NCBI GenBank assembly: GCA_021779665.1
Contig: JAJYAG010000049.1
Coordinates: 1-38,691 of the forward strand
Direction of reading: 5' to 3'
DNA from: Bacteroidota bacterium
Lineage (GTDB): Bacteria > Bacteroidota > Bacteroidia > Bacteroidales > JAAUTT01
Length of the DNA: 38,691 nt
Made by a program: the position numbers and the translations under genes. The first letter of the stretch is position 1. Every line of letters starts with the position of its first letter. Positions 7,457 through 16,226 of this stretch are shown here, piece after piece. The notes below the pieces were generated by a model. It searched no databases, was not told the DNA's origin, and saw only the letters and a program-made list of their open reading frames with translations.

Positions 7457-9451
7457 TCAGAATAAATTAAAAAATGAAATAACTATTAAAACCAGTATAA
7501 AGAAAACGCCATACAAAATGTACATCTGAATTTTACCATTATGGATAAAAGTAAAATAATCGGTAAACCGCAGCAAGTATTTAATACCTCTATTGATAAT
7601 TTTAGCTTCGAAGAAATCGAGAAAATAGGACTGAAAACTTCTATAACGAGGGAATATGCTTGCTTTTTCAATCTCTTTGTATTTCTTTTTTTCGTGAGTC
7701 CAGAAGCTGAATAGTTTAGTCAGGTTACGTGAGTAAGATTTGGAAGTGTACTGCATGCGGGTGTTTGGAGCAGTGTAACCGCAACCCCAGGTAGGAGAAA
7801 CAGCAACCGTCTGAACTTTTTCAGTTCTTCGTTTAAGGATAAAAATAACAGCACTAATTATAAATAAAACCAGAGAGGCAATGCCTATATTAGATAAAAG
7901 CACAAACAGTTCGTCCAGCCTGGCTAGTGGCACAATACCCGAACCAAACACTGCCACAACCTTCGATAATGGATAAATCAACAGGTTGGGGAAAATTCCG
8001 ATTCCAATCATCAGAATTAAAATCAGCGCAAGCGGAATCAGCATAAAACGACCCACTTCCTTGGGCTGATGAGCAATTTCCTGGCGCGGACTTCCGAGAA
8101 ATATAACACCGAACGATTTTGTGAAAGTTAGCAGAGAAATTCCGCCAATCATAGCCAAAAAGGAGATACAAACAATCATCAAAGAACTGAACTGGATATT
8201 CTCTAGTTGAATACCTTCAATCAGTCCGGTATAAATCAAAAACTCGGAAATAAACCCGTTAAAAGGTGGAAATCCGCAAATGGCCAGCGATCCACATAAA
8301 TAAAAAAATGCAGTCAAAGGCATCGACTTCAGAACACCTCCCAATTGTTCCATGTTCCGTGTGTGGGTTTGGAGGTAAACATTTCCTGCCGAGAAAAACA
8401 AAAGAGATTTATACAAGGAATGGTTAAGCGTATGCAGCAAAGCTCCGGCGAAACCAATAAACTCGATTGACGGATTACCAAGGCCTTTACCAATCAGGCC
8501 AATTCCTATTCCCATGCCAATAATCCCAATATTCTCCACTGTGCAATAAGCGAGAAGTTTTTTGAAATCGCGGTGAATGGCAGCATTCAGAATTCCATAA
8601 AAGGCAGTAATCACTGAAACAATAAGAATGATTTCGCCAATCAGAACCAGATCATTCTTTAAATAAAGTACCATCCGTAAAATGCCATAAATCCCCATTT
8701 TCACTATCACACCCGACATTACTCCTGAAATGTGCGAAGGTGCCGCAGGATGTGCATGAGGCAGCCAGGAATGCAGCGGGATAAACCCTGCCTTAATTCC
8801 AAAGCCAATAAAAAGAACCAGAAACAACCATTTCCCGTTTCCCTGAGCAAAGGTGGCTGCAAAGGAATTAAAATCGAACGACCCGGTAATCTGATAGCCA
8901 ATAATAAAAGCCACAGTAATAAGAGCAACGCCAATATGCATCTGAATGAGATAATTGAGTGCCGCCTGAATGGTTTTAGGACTGCTGAAATCGAACAATA
9001 TCAACAAGAGCGAAGATATGGTCATTAGTTCCCAAACAATCAGGAAGGCAAAAGTATGCTGAACCATACACACAAAAAGCATAGATGCATGAAATACAAC
9101 GTACAGCACCCAATGGAGTGATAATTGTGCCGGAGTCGCCTGATGGTGGCTTGTATAACCAATGCCATACCAGGCCCCCGTAAATGATGTAATATTGACG
9201 ATCAGAATAAACCAGGCAGAAAGCGCATCAATTCGTAAAGTTATATTCTTGAAAACCAATCCGCCGTTAACAACTATTTCTATAGCACCATTATTAAGAG
9301 AAGAAATTGCCAGGTATGACGATATTAAAGTTACAATACTTACAAAGCCAAAAGCCGTTAATGCCTTAAACCTGACAGGTAAAAAGGGAATAAGAAAAAA
9401 TGATAATCCAACCACACAGAGCAGCAAATCAATCAAACCACTAAAATCCAT
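7457..9451 (-). CDS. First HyfB/NuoL-like antiporter-type subunit, operon leader
   Basis: 664 residues, about 15-16 transmembrane segments, first gene of the seven-gene operon. HyfB/NuoL/MrpA family residues are present: Glu141 (VWELM), Lys220 (GFGIKAGFIPLHSWLP), the HAHPAAPSHISG loop and Lys251 (SGVIVKMGIYG). The C-terminal signature PTWGCGY plus MQYTSKSYSR is present and is followed by a longer polar segment rich in Lys and Glu before a last membrane helix. It is paralogous to the following gene. Its promoter should lie in the 310-bp divergent region; a TAACTTTG box on the minus strand (9587-9594) fits the -7 consensus, but no good -33 element stands at the right distance. Confidence 0.9.
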   Translation of the reverse strand: MDFSGLIDLLLCVVGLSFFLIPFLPVRFKALTAFGFVSIVTLISSYLAISSLNNGAIEIVVNGGLVFKNITLRIDALSAWFILIVNITSFTGAWYGIGYTSHHQATPAQLSLHWVLYVVFHASMLFVCMVQHTFAFLIVWELMTISSLLLILFDFSSPKTIQAALNYLIQMHIGVALITVAFIIGYQITGSFDFNSFAATFAQGNGKWLFLVLFIGFGIKAGFIPLHSWLPHAHPAAPSHISGVMSGVIVKMGIYGILRMVLYLKNDLVLIGEIILIVSVITAFYGILNAAIHRDFKKLLAYCTVENIGIIGMGIGIGLIGKGLGNPSIEFIGFAGALLHTLNHSLYKSLLFFSAGNVYLQTHTRNMEQLGGVLKSMPLTAFFYLCGSLAICGFPPFNGFISEFLIYTGLIEGIQLENIQFSSLMIVCISFLAMIGGISLLTFTKSFGVIFLGSPRQEIAHQPKEVGRFMLIPLALILILMIGIGIFPNLLIYPLSKVVAVFGSGIVPLARLDELFVLLSNIGIASLVLFIISAVIFILKRRTEKVQTVAVSPTWGCGYTAPNTRMQYTSKSYSRNLTKLFSFWTHEKKKYKEIEKASIFPRYRSFQSYFLDFFEAKIINRGIKYLLRFTDYFTFIHNGKIQMYILYGVFFILVLIVISFFNLF

Positions 9452-9760
9452 AAATAAAATATTCGAACTATAAACTATCCTTTTGATTCAATGTCGGAGC
9501 TTAGATAATGTTTACCAACGGGTAATTTCTAAACTTTTCGGCACTTTTACGATTGTAAAAATTGTTTTGTTTGGGAAAAAACGCCTCAAAGTTAAAAAGA
9601 GAAACATTTAAATGACATGAAAATATTATATTTATCGCTGTTTTGAATGATTCTAAAGAGCACAATCACATCGTTTTAAAGTAATTACCTGTAATTCTGA
9701 AATATGCGCACTATCTTCGTCCAACTCTCTATCTTTCAGATAAGAAAAATCCTGAAACCT
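9452..9760. promoter_or_regulatory. Divergent intergenic region between the Ehr-like operon and the VWFA gene
   Basis: About 310 AT-rich bases between two divergently read genes, so it should hold both promoters. A minus-strand TAACTTTG (9587-9594) matches the -7 consensus but has only a poor -33 partner. On the plus strand TATATTTA (9627-9634) matches seven of eight -7 positions, also without a -33. No small gene, tRNA or clear hairpin was found. An in-frame ATG at 9704 could extend the VWFA gene into this region. Confidence 0.3.
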
Positions 9761-11146
9761 ATGAGATTTGGATTTCAAATTTTACTTCTCCTCATACTTT
9801 CCTTTCAAAACATATCTGCTCAGCAAGTCAACGATCTCAAGAGGAAAAAGCCGCTTACCCGTATTCTTTTCATTTTCGATGCCTCACAGAGCATGGGCAC
9901 AAATTGGGAGAAGAATAAGAAAATTGATGTTGCCAGGGAGATTTTAATTGCCATGATTGACAGTCTGGAAAAAGTTCCCAATGTCCAGATTGCGCTCAGG
10001 GTTTATGGTCATCAGAGTCCTGTACCCCCAAAGGATTGCAGCGATTCAAAGCTTGAAGTCCCTTTCGGACCGGGAACGGCTCCCCGAATCAGACAAAAAC
10101 TCAGGTACATCGAACCAAGAGGCACAACCCCATTAGCAAGTTCGCTGGAGCAATCGGTAAAAGACTTCCCTCCATGTGAGGACTGCCGCAATATTGTCAT
10201 TTTGATCACCGATGGTATGGAGGCCTGCGACGGAGATCCCTGTGAGGTTTCTCTGAAACTGCAAAAACAGGGAATCACGCTTAAACCATTTATTATTGGA
10301 ATAGGTTTGGATATCAACTTTAAAGAATCGTTTAACTGCATCGGGACCTATTATAATGCGGCTAAGGAAGAAAAGTTTAAAGAAGTTTTGAAAGTAGTAA
10401 TAGCTCAGGCGCTCGACGCAACCACTGCACAGGTAAATCTGCTCGATGCTTATGGAAAACCTTCGGAAACAAATGTAAATCTGTCTTTCTATAACTTCAT
10501 CTCGAATAAACTTGCCAATAACTATATACATACCATCAATGTAAGAGGTAATCCGGACACAATTATACTGGATCCGCTGGTAACTTACCGAATGACTGTT
10601 CAAACTATCCCTCCTGTTACGGTAGACAGTTTTAAAATCGTATCCGGAAAACATAATATCATTACTGCCAAAGTACCTCAGGGATTTCTCAGTATCCAAA
10701 CCGACGGAGGAAATCAGTACCGAGATATTGTTTGCATCGTCAGGCAGACCGGTTCTATGAAAACTCTGAATTACCAGCAGATGTCGAAAACTGTAAAATA
10801 CCTTACTGGAAAATACGACATTGAGATCCCTGTGCTTCCAAAAATTAATATCAAAAACATAGAAATAAACCAAAGCACCACCACCACCATAAAAGTACCC
10901 CAACCCGGACTAATCACTTTTATAATGTCATCCCCCGGATTTGGGAGTATTTTTCTCCGCGAAACCGGGAAACCATTGAAATGGGTTTACAACCTTAACA
11001 AAGACACCCGAAGCGAAATTCTTATGCTTCAGCCTGGCTCATATACGGTTGTCTTCCGTCCGGGAGGCGCAAAAAGCACGCTTTATACAATTTCTAAAAC
11101 CTTTGAAGTAACAGCTGGTTCCAGTAAAGTTGTAGAACTATTTTAA
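9761..11146 (+). CDS. Secreted von Willebrand factor A domain protein
   Basis: 461 residues from the ATG at 9761. An upstream ATG at 9704 would add 19 residues, but a normal signal peptide (basic MRFGFQ, then LLLLILSF, ending near ISAQ) begins at 9761, so that start is preferred. A VWFA domain spans about residues 32-205 with an intact metal-binding MIDAS: DASQS (40-44), the GTTPL loop threonine, and ITDGMEACDGDPC. The C-terminal half is beta-rich and looks like Ig-like or carboxypeptidase-regulatory-type repeats, without a recognisable sorting domain. Probably periplasmic or surface protein-binding. It lies 76 bp upstream of the ECF sigma gene on the same strand; joint function is possible but unproven. 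Confidence 0.82.
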   Translation: MRFGFQILLLLILSFQNISAQQVNDLKRKKPLTRILFIFDASQSMGTNWEKNKKIDVAREILIAMIDSLEKVPNVQIALRVYGHQSPVPPKDCSDSKLEVPFGPGTAPRIRQKLRYIEPRGTTPLASSLEQSVKDFPPCEDCRNIVILITDGMEACDGDPCEVSLKLQKQGITLKPFIIGIGLDINFKESFNCIGTYYNAAKEEKFKEVLKVVIAQALDATTAQVNLLDAYGKPSETNVNLSFYNFISNKLANNYIHTINVRGNPDTIILDPLVTYRMTVQTIPPVTVDSFKIVSGKHNIITAKVPQGFLSIQTDGGNQYRDIVCIVRQTGSMKTLNYQQMSKTVKYLTGKYDIEIPVLPKINIKNIEINQSTTTTIKVPQPGLITFIMSSPGFGSIFLRETGKPLKWVYNLNKDTRSEILMLQPGSYTVVFRPGGAKSTLYTISKTFEVTAGSSKVVELF

Positions 11147-11157
11147 ATATTTTCAGT

Positions 11158-11219
11158 ATACCAGTTAAACTTTTTTAAAAGTTTAAAGTCATAATAAAAA
11201 ACAAAACCTTTTCTGGTAT
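11158..11219. promoter_or_regulatory. Nested inverted repeats before the sigma factor gene
   Basis: A perfect 10-bp palindrome with a 2-nt loop (11165-11174 / 11177-11186, arm TTAAACTTTT) sits inside a wider pair of 7-bp arms (ATACCAG 11158-11164, CTGGTAT 11213-11219). The outer right arm ends 3 bp before the sigma factor ATG. It may be a terminator of the VWFA gene, an operator, or an RNA structure that holds the start codon near a stem. Seen directly; function is inferred. Confidence 0.4.
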
Positions 11220-11222
11220 TGG

Positions 11223-11771
11223 ATGACAGACTATACTGATAAAGAGCTATTGGCAATTTTCCGAACGGAGGATAGAAAACACTATGCCTTTAACTGTATT
11301 GTTTCCCGTTACCAGGAAAGAATTTACTGGCACATCCGAAAACTGGTAATAAGCCATCAGGATACAGACGATGTGGTTCAGAACACCTTTATCAAAGTAT
11401 GGAATAACCTGGCCGATTTCAGAGAAGCATCCCAGCTTTACACCTGGATTTACCGCATTGCCACAAACGAAGCACTTACATTTTTAAATCAGAAAAAAAG
11501 AAAATACTTCCTTCCGATTGTTGATTATGAAAGAGAATTAGCCTCGACACTGGAAGCTGATGAATTTTTCTCCGGAAACGAGCTTCAGTTAAAACTTCAG
11601 AAAGCAATATTGAGCCTGCCCGAAAAGCAAAGAGTCGTTTTCAACCTGAAATATTTCGAAGAAATGAAATATGAAGATATGGCCGAAATTCTCGACACAT
11701 CAGTGGGAGCACTGAAAGCCTCATATCATCATGCAGTCAAAAAAATTGAAAAATTTATCGAAGACAATTAA
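11223..11771 (+). CDS. ECF-type RNA polymerase sigma factor
   Basis: 182 residues, the usual length of a group 4 (ECF) sigma-70 factor. Region 2 carries QDTDDVVQNTFIKVW (about 46-60), followed by TWIYRIATNEALTFLNQKKR, and region 4 carries SLPEKQRVVFNLKY (about 131-144) and a helix-turn-helix EDMAEILDTSVGALKASYHHA. It directs core RNA polymerase to a small regulon in response to an envelope or other signal. The next two genes (a membrane protein with a cytoplasmic N terminus and a Spy-like periplasmic protein) make a compact sigma / anti-sigma / sensor module, so it is probably held inactive by the product of 11814-12266. Self-activation of the operon would be typical, but no consensus was identified. 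Confidence 0.93.
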   Translation: MTDYTDKELLAIFRTEDRKHYAFNCIVSRYQERIYWHIRKLVISHQDTDDVVQNTFIKVWNNLADFREASQLYTWIYRIATNEALTFLNQKKRKYFLPIVDYERELASTLEADEFFSGNELQLKLQKAILSLPEKQRVVFNLKYFEEMKYEDMAEILDTSVGALKASYHHAVKKIEKFIEDN

Positions 11772-11813
11772 ACCTTTTTTACTTTTAGCAGTCAAAACTT
11801 CAAAAATACGGCA

Positions 11814-12266
11814 ATGGACCCGCTGAAAAATAATAAGTTTAACCTCGACGACCTGAAAAAGCAGAATCCTTTTCAGGTACCAGAGCACTATTTCGACTCT
11901 CTCGGGACCAGAATATCCGACAGAATTGAAGCCACGGCTCCGAAAGCAAAGGTTTTCTCTTTTGCTCATTTAAAATTAAAACCAATATTTGCTTATTCAG
12001 GCGGATTTGTTGGTTTGGCCCTTGTAATTTACTTTGGATTCTCAATATTTTCCAATCCTGATTCTATTAAGAATCCCAGGAATGAAGAGTTTGCAGGCCT
12101 TACCGAATACGCACTGGTTTCAGAAATTGATGAAGCTGTTTTAATCGAAGAATTTTCAAACACCAATACTCAACCCGATTCGATAAAATCAGAAAACAAC
12201 GATCACATTATCGATTATCTGGTTAAAGAAGATATTGAAATTTCAACCATCATAGAAGAATTATAA
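11814..12266 (+). CDS. Putative anti-sigma factor, single-pass membrane protein
   Basis: 150 residues with no strong known domain. The N-terminal 55 residues are polar and contain NPFQVPEHYFDSL (18-30), a motif I recognise from Bacteroidota proteins encoded just after ECF sigma factors. A single transmembrane helix lies at about 57-80, followed by an acidic periplasmic tail of about 70 residues rich in Glu, Asp and Ile. There is no zinc-binding HxxxCxxC motif, so it is not a classic ZAS anti-sigma factor. The call is based on position, topology and size. It starts 42 bp after the sigma gene and ends one base before the next ATG, implying co-translation. Confidence 0.62.
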   Translation: MDPLKNNKFNLDDLKKQNPFQVPEHYFDSLGTRISDRIEATAPKAKVFSFAHLKLKPIFAYSGGFVGLALVIYFGFSIFSNPDSIKNPRNEEFAGLTEYALVSEIDEAVLIEEFSNTNTQPDSIKSENNDHIIDYLVKEDIEISTIIEEL

Positions 12267-12267
12267 T

Positions 12268-12726
12268 ATGAAGAGTTTAAGTAAAATACTGCTTCTTATA
12301 CTATTTTGTTCAATTGCCGGAAAATTCACTGTAAACGCACAAACAGCCGGTGATAGGATAAAAGCGAAACGTATTGCCTTTTTTACGGACAAACTACAGC
12401 TTACACCGGCCGAAGCTCAGAAATTCTGGCCTGTTTTTAACGAATACGATTTAAAGAAAAATGCCTTAAACATTGAAAAAAGGAAACTTACCGAAACATT
12501 TCAAAATAACCAGGCAAGGATGAGTGAGGCGGAAGTGGACAAAATAATCAACAGATTTATACAGATATCTCAACAGGAAACCGAGCTCTTCGAGTCCTAT
12601 AACAAGAAATTCCGGGTCATCCTGCCAGCTCAGAAAGTCATGAAGCTCTACCTGGCTGAAACTGAATTTAAAGTTATTTTGCTAAGAGAGTTGAAAGCCA
12701 ACAGCAAAAGTTCAATTGCAGATTAA
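12268..12726 (+). CDS. Spy/CpxP-like periplasmic protein
   Basis: 152 residues with a signal peptide (1 to about 24, ending VNAQ). The mature part is helical and charged, with LQLTPAEAQKFWPVFNEYD (about 43-61), the Bacteroidota variant of the LTxxQ motif of Spy/CpxP/ZraP-type proteins. These are periplasmic chaperones or sensors that often regulate envelope stress systems. Encoded immediately after the putative anti-sigma gene (1 bp gap), it may modulate that protein's periplasmic tail, as CnrX does in the CnrYXH system; this is an analogy, not homology evidence. Three hairpins lie just downstream, between this gene and the convergent hisS. Confidence 0.72.
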   Translation: MKSLSKILLLILFCSIAGKFTVNAQTAGDRIKAKRIAFFTDKLQLTPAEAQKFWPVFNEYDLKKNALNIEKRKLTETFQNNQARMSEAEVDKIINRFIQISQQETELFESYNKKFRVILPAQKVMKLYLAETEFKVILLRELKANSKSSIAD

Positions 12727-12732
12727 TTAGAG

Positions 12733-12815
12733 AGTCCGAAGGACTTAAATATGATTAGCCCCGGATGTAATCCAGGTGTTTCACGACAAAGGAATTCGGA
12801 ACACTGAAAGTGTTC
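12733..12815. repeat. REP-like element of three short palindromes
   Basis: Between two convergent genes lie three palindromes in 83 bp: AGTCC-GAA-GGACT (12733-12745), an imperfect CCCCGGAT/ATCCAGG stem (12759-12776), and a perfect 7-bp stem GAACACT-GAA-AGTGTTC (12799-12815). Two of the three have the same GAA loop. This layout resembles the dispersed REP-like intergenic elements of many Bacteroidota genomes. It could also serve as a bidirectional terminator for the flanking convergent genes. No other full copy was found in this window. Confidence 0.55.
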
Positions 12816-12846
12816 AATTTTGAAGAGCACCAAAGCTTTTGCCTAT

Positions 12847-14259
12847 TTATCCTTTAAGTTTTGAAATCAGCTCCTCAAGCGTAATCGTTGTTTGCTCCCC
12901 GCTTTGCATATTCTTGAGCGAAATCACATTTTGCTGCATTTCGTTATCTCCAACCAAAGCAACATAAGGAATCTTTTTAGCATCGGCATAAGCCATCTGC
13001 TTTTTCATTTTTACCGATCCCGGGAATAATTCAGCATTGATACCGGCAGCCCGAATTTTTGAAACCAGCGGCAAGCAATATTTTTCTTCGTTCTCTCCAA
13101 AGTTGATAAAAAGCACCTGCGTTCCCTGGGTAGAATCCTGAGGGTATTTATCCAACTGGTTCAACACATCGAAAATTCGGTCGGCACCAAAAGAAATACC
13201 AACACCCGAAACGCCGGGCATACCGAAAATGCCGGTAAGATTATCGTATCGACCTCCTCCACAGATGGAACCCATTTCAACATCCAGTGCTTTTACCTCG
13301 AAAATGGCACCTGTATAATAATTTAAACCGCGGGCCAATGTAAGATCAATCTCAACAGCTGTTTTTACGTTTAACAATTCCAGATACCCAAGCAGTGTTC
13401 TGAGTTCTTTTACACCGGCCAAACCAACTTCTGAAGCAAAAAGAACCTTTTCAAGAAAATCAAGTTTTTCAATGTTGTTCATTTCAACAACCTGAACAAT
13501 CGACTTCAGCTCTTTTACAGCTTCTTCAGCCAGACCGCGTTCAAAAAGTTCTTCCTGAACACGCTCCCACCCTACCTTCTCAAGCTTATCAATAGCAATG
13601 GTGATATCGACAATGCGTTCCGGTTCGCCAATATAATCGGCAATGCCTGTAAGTATTTTACGGTTATTGACTTTCACAACAGTATTCACCTGCATTTTAC
13701 CAAAAGCTTCGTCGATAATCTGGATAAGCTCCGCTTCGTTCAGCAGCGAATCGCTTCCTACCACATCGACATCGCACTGGTAAAACTCGCGGTAGCGGCC
13801 TTTAGCTGGTCTGTCAGCCCTCCAAACTGGTTGTATCTGAAAACGTTTAAAAGGAAAGGTAATCTCATTCCTATTTTGCACCACATATCTCGCAAAAGGA
13901 ACTGTCAAATCATATCTTAAACCTTTTTCACAAATAGTGTTGACAATTCTATTAGAAGCAGTATTTAATTCATCCTCCTCTGGACTTTTACTTAACAATT
14001 TAGATAAATTAACAAAAGCATCAAGGTCCTCATTTACAAAATTTCCGGAGTTGACTATTCTAAAAAGTAACTTGTCACCTTCCTCCCCATACTTTCCCAA
14101 TAATGTCGACAAATTCTCCATAGCAGGAGTTTCTATCTGCTCATAACCATATTTTTTAAAAATCTCTCTTAGAGTATCAAAAATAAAATTACGCTTTTTC
14201 ATTTTCTCCGGAGAAAAATCTCTCGTTCCTCTTGGTACAGATGGTTTTGCTATGGACAT
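12847..14259 (-). CDS. hisS: Histidine--tRNA ligase
   Basis: 470 residues, class II aminoacyl-tRNA synthetase that charges tRNA-His. Class II motif 2 is seen in [20 protein letters not shown] (about 145-165), the histidine-specific motifs in [14 protein letters not shown] (about 308-321) and [10 protein letters not shown], and motif 3 in [15 protein letters not shown]. The C-terminal anticodon-binding domain ends with [15 protein letters not shown]. The N terminus [13 protein letters not shown] is the standard start of this family. Length is slightly above the E. coli enzyme because of an insertion after the first motif (about residues 70-105), as in other Bacteroidota. Monocistronic as far as can be seen, 136 bp from ettA. 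Confidence 0.97.
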   Translation of the reverse strand: MSIAKPSVPRGTRDFSPEKMKKRNFIFDTLREIFKKYGYEQIETPAMENLSTLLGKYGEEGDKLLFRIVNSGNFVNEDLDAFVNLSKLLSKSPEEDELNTASNRIVNTICEKGLRYDLTVPFARYVVQNRNEITFPFKRFQIQPVWRADRPAKGRYREFYQCDVDVVGSDSLLNEAELIQIIDEAFGKMQVNTVVKVNNRKILTGIADYIGEPERIVDITIAIDKLEKVGWERVQEELFERGLAEEAVKELKSIVQVVEMNNIEKLDFLEKVLFASEVGLAGVKELRTLLGYLELLNVKTAVEIDLTLARGLNYYTGAIFEVKALDVEMGSICGGGRYDNLTGIFGMPGVSGVGISFGADRIFDVLNQLDKYPQDSTQGTQVLFINFGENEEKYCLPLVSKIRAAGINAELFPGSVKMKKQMAYADAKKIPYVALVGDNEMQQNVISLKNMQSGEQTTITLEELISKLKG

Positions 14260-14261
14260 AT

Positions 14262-14400
14262 TTTATAGGCTTTAGGGATTTAGCAGTTAGGCGATAGGAG
14301 AAACGAACTCCTATCTGTTTACTGCGCATTAAATATTTTAACTGTTCTGCTTAAGGAACCAGACATCTATAGCCTAATACCTATAGCCTAACAGCCTATT
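14262..14400. repeat. Intergenic TTAGG-type imperfect inverted repeat, copy A
   Basis: The gap between ettA and hisS carries G/T-rich words (ATAGGCTTTAGGGATTTAGC, 14265-14284, continuing to 14298) on the left. Their near reverse complement is on the right (14365-14400, with CTATAGCCTAA and AGCCTAT). Inside is a perfect 8-bp hairpin GATAGGAG / CTCCTATC (14293-14300 and 14308-14315) with a 7-nt loop. A related element lies at 18112-18278. The last bases run into the ettA stop codon. Confidence 0.5.
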
Positions 14401-16072
14401 TTACAAGTTTCTTATATCTGATTCTGTGCGGCGTATCGTCACCCAGGCGTTTCTTGCGGTTTTCTTCGTATTCGGAATACGATCCTTCGAAGAAATAAAC
14501 GCTTGAATTGCCTTCAAATGCAAGGATGTGCGTTGCCACGCGATCGAGGAACCAGCGGTCGTGCGAGATTACCACCGCACATCCGGCAAAGCCTTCCAGA
14601 CCTTCTTCAAGGGCACGAAGCGTATTTACATCGATGTCGTTGGTTGGCTCATCGAGGAGGAGCACGTTGGCTTCTTCTTTTAAAGTAAGCGCCAGGTGCA
14701 AACGGTTACGTTCACCACCGGAGAGCGCTCCGCATTTCTTTTCCTGATCGGCGCCACCAAAATTAAAGCGCGATACATAAGCACGGGCATTGAAAAGTTT
14801 GCCTCCAACCATTATATTTTCGCTATCCTGCGATATTACCTGGTAAACAGTTTTTTCAGGATCGATGGAAGTATGCTGCTGGTCAACATAACCCAGTTTA
14901 ACAGTTTCGCCCACTTCGAAAGTACCGGAATCGGGCTTGTCAATGCCCATCATCAAACGGAACAAAGTGGTTTTACCGGCGCCGTTCGGACCAATAATAC
15001 CGACAATTCCGCCCGGAGGCAGCATAAAATTGAGATTTTCGAACAGCAGTTTATCTCCGAATGCTTTCGAAACGCCATTTGCAATCACCACCTTATCTCC
15101 CAAACGCGGTCCGTTCGGAATAAAAATCTCGAGACGTTCTTCTTTCTGTTTCACGTCCTCATTCAGCATTTTATCGTAAGCCTGGATACGTGCTTTAGAC
15201 TTAGCCTGACGGGCTTTGGGCGACATGCGCACCCATTCGAGCTCGCGTTCCAAGGTTTTGCGACGCTTGCTCTCGGTTTTTTCTTCCTGGGCAAGACGTT
15301 TCGATTTCTGATCGAGCCATGAGGAATAATTACCTTTCCAGGGAATACCTTCGCCACGGTCGAGTTCGAGAATCCAGCCGGCAACATTGTCAAGGAAGTA
15401 GCGGTCGTGGGTTACGGCAATAACCGTTCCTTTATATTGCTGTAAGTGTAACTCCAGCCATTGTACCGATTCGGCATCAAGGTGGTTGGTAGGCTCGTCG
15501 AGGAGCAACACGTCGGGTTCCTGTAAAAGCAAACGACACAGTGCTACACGACGGCGTTCGCCACCGGAGAGAACACTTACCGAAGTATCGCCATCGGGGC
15601 AACGAAGTGCATCCATGGCTCTGTCGAGTTTGGAATCGATATCCCAGCCGCCAACGTGGTCAATCTTTTCGGTGAGTTCGCCCTGCTTTTCAATGAGCTT
15701 GTTCATCTCATCGTCGCTCATAGGTTCGGCAAACTTATTATTTACTTCTTCATATTCTTTCAAAAGGTTCATTACTTCCTGAACCCCTTCCTGTACAATT
15801 TCCTTTACAGTTTTATTGTTATCCAGCTGAGGATCCTGCTCGAGGTAACCAACTGTATAACCGGGCGAAAACACAACCTCTCCCTGATACGATTTCTCCA
15901 ACCCTGCAATGATCTTCAACAGCGTCGATTTACCGGAGCCGTTCAAACCGATGATACCAATTTTGGCACCATAGAAAAACGACAGGTAAATATCCTTTAA
16001 AACCTGTTTGTGTGGCGGGTAGATTTTATTAAGCCCCACCATCGAAAATATGATCTTCTTATCGTCCGACAT
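14396..16072 (-). CDS. ettA: Energy-dependent translational throttle protein EttA (ABC-F)
   Basis: 558 residues with two ATP-binding cassettes and no membrane segments. Walker A motifs GLNGSGKST (about 42-50) and GPNGAGKTT (about 360), signatures LSGGERRRVALCRLL and LSGGERNRLHLALTL, and Walker B DEPTNHLDAESVQWLE and DEPTNDIDVNTLRALE are all present. The linker between cassettes contains the charged helices ERELEWVRMSPKARQAKSKAR typical of EttA. Length and the start IFSMVGLNKIYPPHKQVLKDI match EttA and not the other ABC-F proteins. It binds the ribosomal E site and couples translation elongation to the ATP/ADP ratio. Cytoplasmic, apparently single-gene unit. Confidence 0.96.
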   Translation of the reverse strand: MSDDKKIIFSMVGLNKIYPPHKQVLKDIYLSFFYGAKIGIIGLNGSGKSTLLKIIAGLEKSYQGEVVFSPGYTVGYLEQDPQLDNNKTVKEIVQEGVQEVMNLLKEYEEVNNKFAEPMSDDEMNKLIEKQGELTEKIDHVGGWDIDSKLDRAMDALRCPDGDTSVSVLSGGERRRVALCRLLLQEPDVLLLDEPTNHLDAESVQWLELHLQQYKGTVIAVTHDRYFLDNVAGWILELDRGEGIPWKGNYSSWLDQKSKRLAQEEKTESKRRKTLERELEWVRMSPKARQAKSKARIQAYDKMLNEDVKQKEERLEIFIPNGPRLGDKVVIANGVSKAFGDKLLFENLNFMLPPGGIVGIIGPNGAGKTTLFRLMMGIDKPDSGTFEVGETVKLGYVDQQHTSIDPEKTVYQVISQDSENIMVGGKLFNARAYVSRFNFGGADQEKKCGALSGGERNRLHLALTLKEEANVLLLDEPTNDIDVNTLRALEEGLEGFAGCAVVISHDRWFLDRVATHILAFEGNSSVYFFEGSYSEYEENRKKRLGDDTPHRIRYKKLVK

Positions 16073-16226
16073 TATTTAAAAAAATTAGGCCGTAAAATTA
16101 GGTGATTTTTTGCAAATGTGAACGATATGCAGGAGGAAGTTTGGAAACTGAATGCCTTTTCCAAACAGAATAAAATATAGAACCAAAAAAAAGAATAAAT
16201 TTGCTTTGAACCTCCAACTTGAATAT

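Noticed and set aside
164-9451. Annotation as respiratory complex I (nuo)
   Set aside because: No NuoE, NuoF or NuoG NADH module is present; the HyfB, HyfC, HyfE and HyfF order with a HycE-like subunit is the hydrogenase-related arrangement, and the N2 ligands are missing.
9704-9760. Upstream ATG of the VWFA gene
   Set aside because: The signal peptide starts at 9761; the extra 19 residues would bury it.
10133-10903. A 256-codon open frame on the minus strand inside the VWFA gene
   Set aside because: Opposite a well-supported gene; composition is unlike a real protein and there is no domain or promoter.
14696-15322. A 208-codon plus-strand frame opposite ettA
   Set aside because: Antisense shadow of a highly conserved ABC-F gene.
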